Of a stretch of DNA of 5,717 nt, positions 1 to 5,590 are shown in pieces (position 1 is the first letter of the stretch; each line of letters opens with the position of its first letter). The stretch comes from Caulobacter sp. B11. Its GTDB lineage: Bacteria; Pseudomonadota; Alphaproteobacteria; Caulobacterales; Caulobacteraceae. The position numbers were made by a program, and so were the translations under genes. Below the pieces are notes generated by a model. It saw nothing but the letters and a program-made list of their open reading frames with translations. It was not told the origin of the DNA and did no database searches. Location: assembly GCF_002737765.1 (NCBI RefSeq), contig NZ_PEGG01000159.1, forward strand, positions 1 through 5,717, in the 5' to 3' direction.

Positions 1-1
1 C

Positions 2-1087
2 AAGGCCGCGGCGGCCGACTTCGAGGGCAATATCGCCGAATTGCTGGCCAAGTCCGTCAACCAGAACGCCCTCGACGACGCCGTCACCCCCGAGGATCGC
101 GACCGGCTGCTAGAGGCCCTGCGCGGCTGGGGCATGCTGGACAAGGACTACAGGTACGGTTCCAACCTGCGCGCCTCGGGCCACCGGGGCTTTGATCGTC
201 CACCGGGCGGCGGCGTCAACGGCGCGCCGATCGCCTCGACACCCTACGATTTCAGCGACGTGCTCGATCCGCAGGTCTGGACGTCCATGGCCTTCTTCAT
301 GGGCCACGAGATGCAGACCACCATGTTCCAGCCGGTGGGCGGCATGGACATGATCGGCAAGGCCTTCGCTCGTCAGGTCGGCGGCCTGATCACCTACAAC
401 GCCAAGGTCAGCAAGATCGCCCAGGACGACAAGGGCGTGGCGGTCACCTACCAGGACACCGCGACAGGCAAGACGGCGACCGCCGAGGCCGACTGGTGCG
501 TCTGCACCATTCCGCTGGGCGTGCTGGGCCAGATCGACACCCAGGTCACCGACGCGATGGTGGCGGCGATCCGGGCCGTGCCCTATTCGGGCCAGGTCAA
601 GATCGGCCTGGAGATGCGTCGTCGCTTCTGGGAGGAGGACGACTCCATCTATGGCGGCCACAGCTTCACCGACCAGGAGATCGGCCTGATCTCCTATCCC
701 AACAACAACTTCTTCGGCGACGGCCCCGCCGTCCTGCTCGGCGCCTTCGCCCGCGAGATGGGGGCCTATCGCCTGGCGGGCATGACGCCGGAGCAACGGA
801 TCGAGGTCGCGCAGCAGCAAGGCTCCCTGATCCACCCTGGGAGCTATCGCAAGGAATTCCGGACGGGGGCCTCTGTCGCCTGGAGCCGGGTGCCCTGGTC
901 GCTCGGCTGCTGCGCGCGCTGGAACGAAGACACCCGCAAGGAGCACTACCAGACCCTGGTCGGCATGGATCGGCGCATCGTCCTGGCCGGCGAGCACGCC
1001 TCCTATGTCGGCTGCTGGATGGAAGGCGCCCTGCTGTCCTCGATCGACGCCATCACCCGACTTCACCAACGCGCCCTGGAGGCCTGA
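2..1087 (+). CDS. Flavin-dependent amine oxidase family protein, 3' part (5' end outside window)
   Basis: This is the C-terminal 361 residues of a flavoprotein of the monoamine oxidase/L-amino-acid oxidase fold, which oxidises an amine to an imine using FAD. The frame is open to the window edge, so the start and the N-terminal Rossmann FAD motif (GxGxxG) lie upstream and are not visible. Visible family marks are the PVGGMDMIGKAFA segment (bases about 332-370), the strand-helix block ending CTIPLGVL typical of the second FAD-contact region, and a lysine in VKIGLEMRRRFWEE (codon 599-601) at the place of the conserved flavin-N5 lysine of MAO. The late block RVPWSLGC is followed by the C-terminal FAD-binding motif GEHASYVGCWMEGA (from base 989). 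The frame is intact to the TGA. The substrate cannot be read from the sequence. The cytochrome c gene follows after 2 bp, which suggests one operon and a cytochrome rather than oxygen as electron acceptor; this is inference. Export (for example by Tat) cannot be tested without the N-terminus. Confidence 0.9.
   Translation, partial: KAAAADFEGNIAELLAKSVNQNALDDAVTPEDRDRLLEALRGWGMLDKDYRYGSNLRASGHRGFDRPPGGGVNGAPIASTPYDFSDVLDPQVWTSMAFFMGHEMQTTMFQPVGGMDMIGKAFARQVGGLITYNAKVSKIAQDDKGVAVTYQDTATGKTATAEADWCVCTIPLGVLGQIDTQVTDAMVAAIRAVPYSGQVKIGLEMRRRFWEEDDSIYGGHSFTDQEIGLISYPNNNFFGDGPAVLLGAFAREMGAYRLAGMTPEQRIEVAQQQGSLIHPGSYRKEFRTGASVAWSRVPWSLGCCARWNEDTRKEHYQTLVGMDRRIVLAGEHASYVGCWMEGALLSSIDAITRLHQRALEA
1078..1082 (+). 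promoter_or_regulatory. Ribosome binding site of the cytochrome c gene
   Basis: GGAGG lies 7 nt before the ATG at 1090 and inside the last codons of the amine oxidase gene. It supports the 1090 start and translational coupling of the two genes, because the upstream TGA (1085-1087) falls between this site and the start. Confidence 0.8.
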
Positions 1088-1089
1088 GG

Positions 1090-1521
1090 ATGCAAACCCG
1101 TTCCCTCATCGCGATCGCGCTCCTGGCCCCGACCCTGGTCGCAGCCCCGGCGCTCTCACAAGCCGTGCAAGGCGGCGACACCGGCGGCGGCGTGGTGCGG
1201 GCCGCCAAGCCCGTGACCGGCGCCCAGATCTACGAACAGGTTTGCCAGGCCTGCCACATGGCAGACGCCAAGGGCGGCGCCGGGGCGGCGACCATTCCGG
1301 CCCTGGCGGGCAACCGACGCCTGGCGGCCTCGGCCTATCCCATCGCCATCATCGTCAATGGCAAGGGCGCCATGCCCAGCTTCACCGACCATCTCGGCGA
1401 CGAGCAGATCGCCGAGGTCGTCACCTATGTCCGGACCCATTTCGGCAACGCCTATCCCAAGCCCGTCACCGCGGCGGAGGTCGCCCGGATCGACCATCCC
1501 CATGCGGCGGCGGGGCACTGA
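1090..1521 (+). CDS. Exported class I c-type cytochrome (amine oxidase partner candidate)
   Basis: This 143-residue monohaem cytochrome c carries electrons in the periplasm. Residues 1-25 form a signal peptide: a basic start (MQTR), a hydrophobic core rich in L, I and A, and an A-L-S-Q-A type cleavage region. A glycine-rich linker (about 27-35) precedes the cytochrome fold. The haem-binding motif C52-Q-A-C55-H56 is intact, and M95 in the GAMPSF segment is the likely sixth haem ligand. A C-terminal helix with EVVTYVRTHFGN (about 109-120) is the usual last helix of the fold. After it comes a tail of about 20 residues containing three histidines (IDHPHAAAGH). The size and motifs fit the 'cytochrome c, class I/cbb3-type' domain found next to dehydrogenases. 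The 2 bp spacing to the amine oxidase and the strong GGAGG site point to co-expression, so it probably accepts electrons from that enzyme. The partner role is inferred; the haem-protein identity is well supported. Confidence 0.93.
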   Translation: MQTRSLIAIALLAPTLVAAPALSQAVQGGDTGGGVVRAAKPVTGAQIYEQVCQACHMADAKGGAGAATIPALAGNRRLAASAYPIAIIVNGKGAMPSFTDHLGDEQIAEVVTYVRTHFGNAYPKPVTAAEVARIDHPHAAAGH

Positions 1522-1527
1522 GTTAGA

Positions 1528-2190
1528 CTATGAAGGGGCCACGATCGGGCCCGATCGCTGCTCGAGCCAGTATTGCCCGGCCGCCAAACAGCTCACAAGA
1601 GCAGCGGCGATCCACAGGGCGACGACGCCCAGTTTGAGATAGGCGGTCGCGCCCAGGGCCCCGCCCAGGGTCAGGCCCGTCCACAGGGCTAGGTACGGCA
1701 GCCAGGCGAAGCGATCGCCGCCGGTCAGGGCGGCGGCGATCCGGTGCCCCGCCTTGACCAGGGTCCCGGTCATGTAGGTCAGACCCATGCCCACATCGCC
1801 ATTGCGCTGAAAGACCGCGTTCTCGGCCCCCATGGCCATGACCATGGCCACCACGCCCCAGGCCCCATGGCCCAGGCTGATCAGGGCGGCCGCCAGGGCC
1901 AGCAGGCCGGCCTCGAGGGCCATGACGGCCGAACGTCGATCCTCGCCGGCGCGGCGCGCCACGAGCGCGCCCAGCACCACGCCCAGCACGAACAGCGCCA
2001 CCAGCCCGGCCGCCTTGCCCGCCGACCACCAGTCGCCCCGCGCCACCCCGACCCCCAGCCGGGTCGAGTTCCCGCTCATGAACGAGACAAAGAATCCGCC
2101 CAGCTTGAGAAACCCGATGGCGTCGACATAGCCGGCCACGGCCGACAGCATCGAGGCCAGGGCGATATCACGGCGGCGATAGTCCTTCAT
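1528..2190 (-). CDS. DUF1275 (YoaK-like) integral membrane protein
   Basis: This is a 220-residue inner-membrane protein of the DUF1275/YoaK family, whose biochemical role is not established. The family signature is clear near the N-terminus: GYVDAIGF (20-27), then GGFFVSFMSGN (31-41), the place of the usual 'F-V-S-F-M-T-G-N' block. A second copy-like motif, TYMTGTLVKAG, is at 138-148. About six hydrophobic segments are visible (roughly 9-27, 59-78, 87-106, 109-126, 163-186, 187-207), with charged loops such as RRAGEDRR between them. The length is normal for the family. The ATG at 2190 is the first start after an in-frame TAA, and no strong Shine-Dalgarno precedes it. The stop is 6 bp from the convergent cytochrome c stop. 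The histidine kinase gene lies 68 bp upstream on the same strand, so co-transcription is possible, though a hairpin sits between them. No substrate or link to the kinase can be read from the sequence. Confidence 0.9.
   Translation of the reverse strand: MKDYRRRDIALASMLSAVAGYVDAIGFLKLGGFFVSFMSGNSTRLGVGVARGDWWSAGKAAGLVALFVLGVVLGALVARRAGEDRRSAVMALEAGLLALAAALISLGHGAWGVVAMVMAMGAENAVFQRNGDVGMGLTYMTGTLVKAGHRIAAALTGGDRFAWLPYLALWTGLTLGGALGATAYLKLGVVALWIAAALVSCLAAGQYWLEQRSGPIVAPS
1542..1557. repeat. Perfect 16-bp palindrome near convergent gene ends
   Basis: CGATCGGGCCCGATCG reads the same on both strands. It lies 21 bp after the cytochrome c stop and inside the last codons of the convergent DUF1275 gene. 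There is no loop and no T-run, so it is not a standard intrinsic terminator. It could fold into a hairpin in either transcript or be a chance palindrome in GC-rich DNA. Confidence 0.4.
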
Positions 2191-2231
2191 GGGCGTGGGC
2201 CTGTCACATTACCTCAGGATCATCACCGATC

Positions 2232-2256
2232 CGGGCGCATGGATTCAAGGCGCCCG
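2232..2256 (-). terminator. Possible weak hairpin terminator after the histidine kinase gene
   Basis: A perfect 7-bp GC-rich inverted repeat (CGGGCGC at 2232-2238, GCGCCCG at 2250-2256) encloses an 11-nt loop, 2 bp past the kinase stop codon. The minus-strand sequence after it has no T-run, so intrinsic termination is doubtful. It may act only as a 3'-end stabiliser or attenuator before the DUF1275 gene. The loop holds a GATTC, which is a GANTC methylation site if the host has CcrM. Confidence 0.35.
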
Positions 2257-2258
2257 AA

Positions 2259-3332
2259 CTAGGTCGGCGGCAGGGCGTTGGCGCGGGTGAAGAAGATCGT
2301 GACCCTCATGCCCCCGCTCGGCTCGACGCCGACCTCGACCCTGGCATTGGCGTTCTGGCGCAGAGACTGGACGATCATGTGGCTCAGCTTTCCTGCTCTG
2401 GGCCACCCGCTGCCCGGCGCCAAACCGACACCGTCGTCCGAAACCACGACCTTGCAACCCTCGTCGTCGACGAGACTTTGCAACGTGATCGTCCCGCCTT
2501 CCCGCCCCTTGAAGGCGTGCTTGAGGGCATTAGTCAGCAACTCATTGACGACCAGACCCGTCGGCATCGCCACGTTGATCGACACAGGCCAGGTATCGAC
2601 CTGCAGGTTGAGATGGATGCCTTCCACCGCATGGGCCCGCATGACCGCCGAAGCGATCTCACTGAGGTAGACCCCGAGGTCAACGGTCTCAGACTGGGCT
2701 TCTTCCGACAGCGATCGATAGAGCAACCCCAACGCCTCAACACGCCCGGCCAACCGGCTGAACCGTTCGTCCTTGGCCTCTTCAGGCGCATTGCGCGCCT
2801 CGATGCGGATCAGGGCGGTGATCATCTGCAGATTGTTGGCGACGCGGTGCTGCAGTTCGCGGAGCTGCACGTCCTTGTCGAGGATGCGCTGCTCAAATTC
2901 GCTACGGTCAGGATCGCGACTGGTCGCGCCGACCAAGGCCAGCATACGAAACACTGGCGCGCCTGCGTCGTCCTGAATGAGGTTCGACCAGGCGTCGACC
3001 GCTTCGACACCCTGGCTGTGGGCGAAGGAGAAGACGCCGATATAGTCCTGGTCGTCGACGACCGCGGCGCTCAGCGCCGCGTCAGCTTGGGGATCGGCGG
3101 AACGGCCCAGCAGGGCCGTCCATGACTTGCCCTCCAGCGCCGCGCCAGCCTGCCCGCTGAGCCGTTCAAACTCGAGATTGGCGTAGACGATGCGTTCGAC
3201 CGGATGCAGCTGCGAGACCGCGATGGCGATCGGCGCCTGGTCGAGAAATTGCCGGAAGCCGTCGCTCTCAAGAACGCTGGCCAGATCGGGATTATTGAGC
3301 AACTGATCCAGTTGCTCGCCGTTTTCGATCAC
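2259..3332 (-). CDS. Soluble PAS-domain sensor histidine kinase (HisKA_2 type)
   Basis: This 357-residue protein is probably a cytoplasmic two-component kinase, since it has no membrane segment or signal peptide. A PAS-like sensor domain spans about 25-140 (note PIAIAVSQLHPVERIVYANLEFERLSG). A short helical linker follows, then the HisKA_2 dimerisation domain with the phospho-acceptor H162 in ELQHRVANNLQMI (159-171). The ATPase domain has the N-box NELLTNALKHAF (263-274) and the G1 box DDGVGL (299-304). The usual G2 glycine pattern is replaced by GWPRAGKLSHMIVQSL (309-324). The LOV cysteine motif NCRFLQ is absent, so it is not a classical blue-light LOV kinase. HisKA_2/HWE kinases are common in alphaproteobacteria and several, such as PhyK and LovK, feed the general stress response. 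No response regulator is next to it, so its partner is unknown. The start is GTG: it is the only ATG/GTG/TTG in frame after the upstream TAA, and AAGGCGGAG precedes it. Confidence 0.9.
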   Translation of the reverse strand: MIENGEQLDQLLNNPDLASVLESDGFRQFLDQAPIAIAVSQLHPVERIVYANLEFERLSGQAGAALEGKSWTALLGRSADPQADAALSAAVVDDQDYIGVFSFAHSQGVEAVDAWSNLIQDDAGAPVFRMLALVGATSRDPDRSEFEQRILDKDVQLRELQHRVANNLQMITALIRIEARNAPEEAKDERFSRLAGRVEALGLLYRSLSEEAQSETVDLGVYLSEIASAVMRAHAVEGIHLNLQVDTWPVSINVAMPTGLVVNELLTNALKHAFKGREGGTITLQSLVDDEGCKVVVSDDGVGLAPGSGWPRAGKLSHMIVQSLRQNANARVEVGVEPSGGMRVTIFFTRANALPPT

Positions 3333-3341
3333 TTTGGGGAA

Positions 3342-3350
3342 CTCCGCCTT
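3342..3350 (-). promoter_or_regulatory. Ribosome binding site supporting the GTG start of the kinase
   Basis: On the minus strand AAGGCGGAG ends 9 nt before the GTG at 3332. With no other ATG, GTG or TTG in this frame back to the upstream stop (near 3411-3413), it fixes the kinase start. Confidence 0.6.
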
Positions 3351-3415
3351 CAGTCTCCGGACGACGCCAAGAGAGCGGAAGAAAGTCCCTATACGCTGAA
3401 CCGGGCGCCTTTAGG

Positions 3416-3453
3416 CATAAGAAAAGCGGCGCGGCCATTAAGCCGCGCCGCTT
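3416..3453 (-). terminator. Strong rho-independent terminator of ndk
   Basis: A perfect 12-bp stem (AAGCGGCGCGGC / GCCGCGCCGCTT, arms 3442-3453 and 3424-3435) with a 6-nt loop begins 44 bp after the ndk stop. On the minus strand the descending arm runs into TTTTCTTA, the U-rich tail. The + strand side has no T-run after the stem, so the terminator works for minus-strand transcription. It separates ndk from the downstream histidine kinase, which should therefore have its own promoter in about 3333-3415. I see no convincing -35/-10 pair there. Confidence 0.9.
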
Positions 3454-3497
3454 CCCAAATTGCATTTGGACCGGCGACTACCGCCTGATCCGGATGC

Positions 3498-3917
3498 TTA
3501 GCCGACGATGTCTTCAGCCGTGAAGAACTGGGCGATTTCGATGCCGGCGTTCTCGAGGCTGTCCGAACCGTGGACCGAGTTTTCGCCGATCGACAGGGCG
3601 AACAGCTTGCGGATCGTGCCTTCATCGGCGTTTTCCGGGTTCGTGGCGCCCATGACTTCGCGGTACTTCAGGACGGCGTTGTCGCCTTCCAGAACCTGGA
3701 CCACGACCGGCTCGGCGGTCATCTGGCCGACCAGTTCGCCATAGAACGGGCGTTCGGCGTGGACTTCGTAGAATTTCTTGGCTTGGGCCTCGGTCAGCTT
3801 GACGCGACGCTGGGCGACAATGCGCAGGCCAGCGGCTTCGATGACGGCGTTGATCTTGCCGGTCAGGTTGCGGCGGGTCGCGTCGGGCTTAAGGATCGAG
3901 AAGGTACGTTCGGTCAT
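3498..3917 (-). CDS. ndk: Nucleoside diphosphate kinase
   Basis: This cytoplasmic enzyme transfers the gamma-phosphate of ATP to (d)NDPs through a phosphohistidine and keeps the (d)NTP pools balanced. The protein has 139 residues, close to the usual 140 or so. It begins [13 protein letters not shown], where K10 is the conserved nucleotide-binding lysine. It holds the RPFYGELV block (56-63), [15 protein letters not shown] (90-104) and the active-site motif NSVHGSDS, with catalytic H116. All key residues are present, and the C-terminus (FFTAEDIVG) is of normal type. The ATG at 3917 is the standard family start. Only a weak GGA precedes it, after a leader of about 40 nt. It is transcribed alone: a strong promoter lies upstream and a perfect terminator downstream. 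It is divergent from the ABC-F gene. Confidence 0.98.
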   Translation of the reverse strand: MTERTFSILKPDATRRNLTGKINAVIEAAGLRIVAQRRVKLTEAQAKKFYEVHAERPFYGELVGQMTAEPVVVQVLEGDNAVLKYREVMGATNPENADEGTIRKLFALSIGENSVHGSDSLENAGIEIAQFFTAEDIVG

Positions 3918-3929
3918 GGTCCGAAAATC

Positions 3930-3947
3930 TCACACATAAAGTTGTGA
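3930..3947. repeat. Small inverted repeat in the ndk leader (TCACA-N8-TGTGA)
   Basis: TCACA (3930-3934) and TGTGA (3943-3947) form a 5-bp dyad with an 8-nt spacer. It lies inside the predicted ndk 5' leader and overlaps the possible -35 of the ABC-F gene. It could be an operator or a weak leader hairpin. A 5-bp dyad is also quite possible by chance. The half-sites are arranged opposite to a CRP site (TGTGA-N6-TCACA). Confidence 0.25.
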
Positions 3948-3970
3948 ATTGGGAGGTTGCGGGCTTATAG
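3942..3970 (+). promoter_or_regulatory. Possible promoter of the ABC-F gene, overlapping the ndk promoter
   Basis: TTGTGA (3942-3947), 17 nt, then TTATAG (3965-3970) is a modest sigma-70-type pair. Its -10 falls on the same near-symmetric GGCTTATAGCC that carries the ndk -10. If real, the two divergent promoters share the -10 DNA and would compete for RNA polymerase. The evidence is weak. Confidence 0.3.
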
Positions 3971-3992
3971 CCGGGCGCTCCCTCCCCGCCAA
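3964..3992 (-). promoter_or_regulatory. Predicted housekeeping promoter of ndk
   Basis: On the minus strand TTGGCGG, 14 nt, then GCTATAAG matches the Caulobacter housekeeping (sigma-73) pattern TTGACGS-N10-14-GCTANAWC at most positions. The -10 ends at 3964, so transcription should begin near 3957 and give a leader of about 40 nt before the ndk ATG. The match is by eye, not by a scored matrix. Confidence 0.65.
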
Positions 3993-4015
3993 GCGCTGCG
4001 TATCGTTCAAATCAA

Positions 4016-5590
4016 ATGCTCCAGATCAATGACCTGACCTTCAACGCCTGGGGTCGGAAGTTCTTCGACCATGCCAGCGTCAGCCTGCCCCCCGGGGCCA
4101 AGGTCGGGCTGATCGGCCGCAATGGCGTCGGCAAGTCCACTCTGTTCAAGCTGATCCTCGGCCAGTTGCACGCCAGTGACGACGAAATCAGCCTGCCCAA
4201 GACCGCTCGGATCGGCTCGGTCGACCAGGAGCACCCGGCCACGCCGGTGACCCTGCTCGACACCGTTCTAGAGGCGGCCGAGGAGCGCCACGCCCTTCTG
4301 ACCAGCCTGGAGACGGCGGAACCGGAGGACATGGGCGAGATCTGGTCCCGGCTGATCGAGATCGACGCCGACGCCGCGCCGGCCAAGGCGTCCGAAATCC
4401 TCTCGGGCCTGGGCTTCTCGCAGGAAGACCTGGCCCGGCCGATGGCCGAGTTCTCCGGCGGCTGGCGGATGCGGGTGGCCCTGGCCGCGGCGCTGTTCTC
4501 CGAGCCCGACATGCTGCTGCTCGACGAACCGACCAACTATCTCGACCTGGAAGGCGCCCTGTGGCTGGAGCAGCGGCTGCAGAAATACCCGCACACCGCC
4601 CTGATCGTCAGCCACGACCGCGAACTGCTCAACAACAGCTGCACCCACATGCTGCACCTGGCCGGCGGCAAGCTGGAGCTCTACACCGGCGGCTATGACG
4701 ACTTCGAGCAGCGCCGCGCCGAGAAGGCCCGCCTGCAGATGTCGGCCAAGGCCAAACAGGACGCCGAGCGCGCTCACCTTCAGGCCTTCGTTGATCGCTT
4801 CAAGGCCAAGGCTTCCAAAGCGGCGCAAGCCCAGTCCCGTATGAAACGCCTGGCCAAGATGCAGCCGGTCGCCACCACGATCGAGGAGCGCGTCGCGCCC
4901 TTCACCCTGCCCTCGCCGCCCCGCCCCCTGCCGCCGCCACTGATCCGCCTGGAGCGGGCCAATGTCGGCTATGAGGAAGGCCGTCCGATCCTCAAGAACC
5001 TCAACCTGCGCATGGACCTGGACGACCGCATCGGCCTGCTGGGCGTCAATGGCGCGGGCAAGTCGACCTTCGCCAAGATGATCGCCGGAGCACTGGGCGT
5101 GCAATCAGGCGAGTTCCACCGCGACCGCAAGATGAAGGTCGGCTGGTTCCACCAGCACCAGATCGAGGCCATGGATCCGGTCGACACCCCGCTTGAGATC
5201 ATCCGCCGGGCCATGCCCGACGCCTCCGAATCCTCACGTCGTTCGAAACTGGCGCAGTTCGGCCTCGGCTATGAAAAGCAGGAGACCACGGTCGCTAACC
5301 TCTCGGGCGGCGAGCGCGCGCGGCTTTTGCTCAACATGGTGGCCATGGATGCGCCGCACATGCTGATCCTCGACGAGCCGACCAACCACCTGGACATCGA
5401 CAGCCGCCGAGCCCTGCTGGACGCCCTGAACGACTATCAGGGCGCCGTGATCCTGATCACCCACGACCGCTCGCTGATGGAGCTCGTCGCCGACCGCCTG
5501 TGGCTGGCCGCCGACGGCACGGTGAAGCCTTCGACGGCGATATGGACGAATACGCCAAGTTCGTGCTCGACCGCGCCAAGCAGTCGGTGA
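4016..5590 (+). CDS. ABC-F family ATPase, YheS-like; C-terminus disrupted by frameshift
   Basis: This soluble ATPase has two ABC domains and no membrane part. ABC-F proteins act on the ribosome, entering the E site to modulate peptidyl-tRNA and relieve stalling. Domain 1 has Walker A GRNGVGKST (34-42), signature FSGGW (146-150), Walker B LLLDEP (167-172) and switch H200. The linker (about 230-305) is rich in K, R and A, like the P-site tRNA interaction motif, and ends in a proline-rich stretch (PSPPRPLPPPLI). Domain 2 has Walker A GVNGAGKST (343-351), signature LSGGE (429-433), Walker B ILDEP (451-455) and H483. The RPMAEFSGGWRMR block and the linker recall E. coli YheS. The frame reads normally to about residue 505 (GTVKP), then gives a nonsense tail ending at TGA 5588-5590. 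The expected FDGDMDEYAKFV continues in another frame, so a base is missing near 5529/5530. The ATG at 4016 fits the family start, although no Shine-Dalgarno is visible. It is divergent from ndk, 98 bp away. Confidence 0.92.
   Translation: MLQINDLTFNAWGRKFFDHASVSLPPGAKVGLIGRNGVGKSTLFKLILGQLHASDDEISLPKTARIGSVDQEHPATPVTLLDTVLEAAEERHALLTSLETAEPEDMGEIWSRLIEIDADAAPAKASEILSGLGFSQEDLARPMAEFSGGWRMRVALAAALFSEPDMLLLDEPTNYLDLEGALWLEQRLQKYPHTALIVSHDRELLNNSCTHMLHLAGGKLELYTGGYDDFEQRRAEKARLQMSAKAKQDAERAHLQAFVDRFKAKASKAAQAQSRMKRLAKMQPVATTIEERVAPFTLPSPPRPLPPPLIRLERANVGYEEGRPILKNLNLRMDLDDRIGLLGVNGAGKSTFAKMIAGALGVQSGEFHRDRKMKVGWFHQHQIEAMDPVDTPLEIIRRAMPDASESSRRSKLAQFGLGYEKQETTVANLSGGERARLLLNMVAMDAPHMLILDEPTNHLDIDSRRALLDALNDYQGAVILITHDRSLMELVADRLWLAADGTVKPSTAIWTNTPSSCSTAPSSR

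Noticed and set aside
110..1069. Long open frame of 319 codons opposite the amine oxidase
   Set aside because: It mirrors a well-supported oxidase frame. Its protein is a low-complexity mix of G, A, R, D, H and L with no recognisable motif, as expected from high-GC antisense frames. The same applies to the other long antisense frames over the DUF1275, kinase and ABC-F genes.
2900..3260. LOV photoreceptor domain in the histidine kinase
   Set aside because: The flavin-adduct cysteine motif (N-C-R-F-L-Q) is absent; the region reads as a generic PAS domain.
3333..3415. EcfG-type (GGAAC/CGTT) or housekeeping promoter for the kinase
   Set aside because: The only GGAAC nearby is on the wrong strand and has no CGTT at the right spacing. 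TTGGCG and TATAGG elements are present on the minus strand but in the wrong order or spacing for a promoter.
3455..3469. Short dyad CCAAAT-TGC-ATTTGG between ndk and its terminator
   Set aside because: A 6-bp A/T-rich stem with a 3-nt loop next to a far stronger terminator hairpin; probably incidental.
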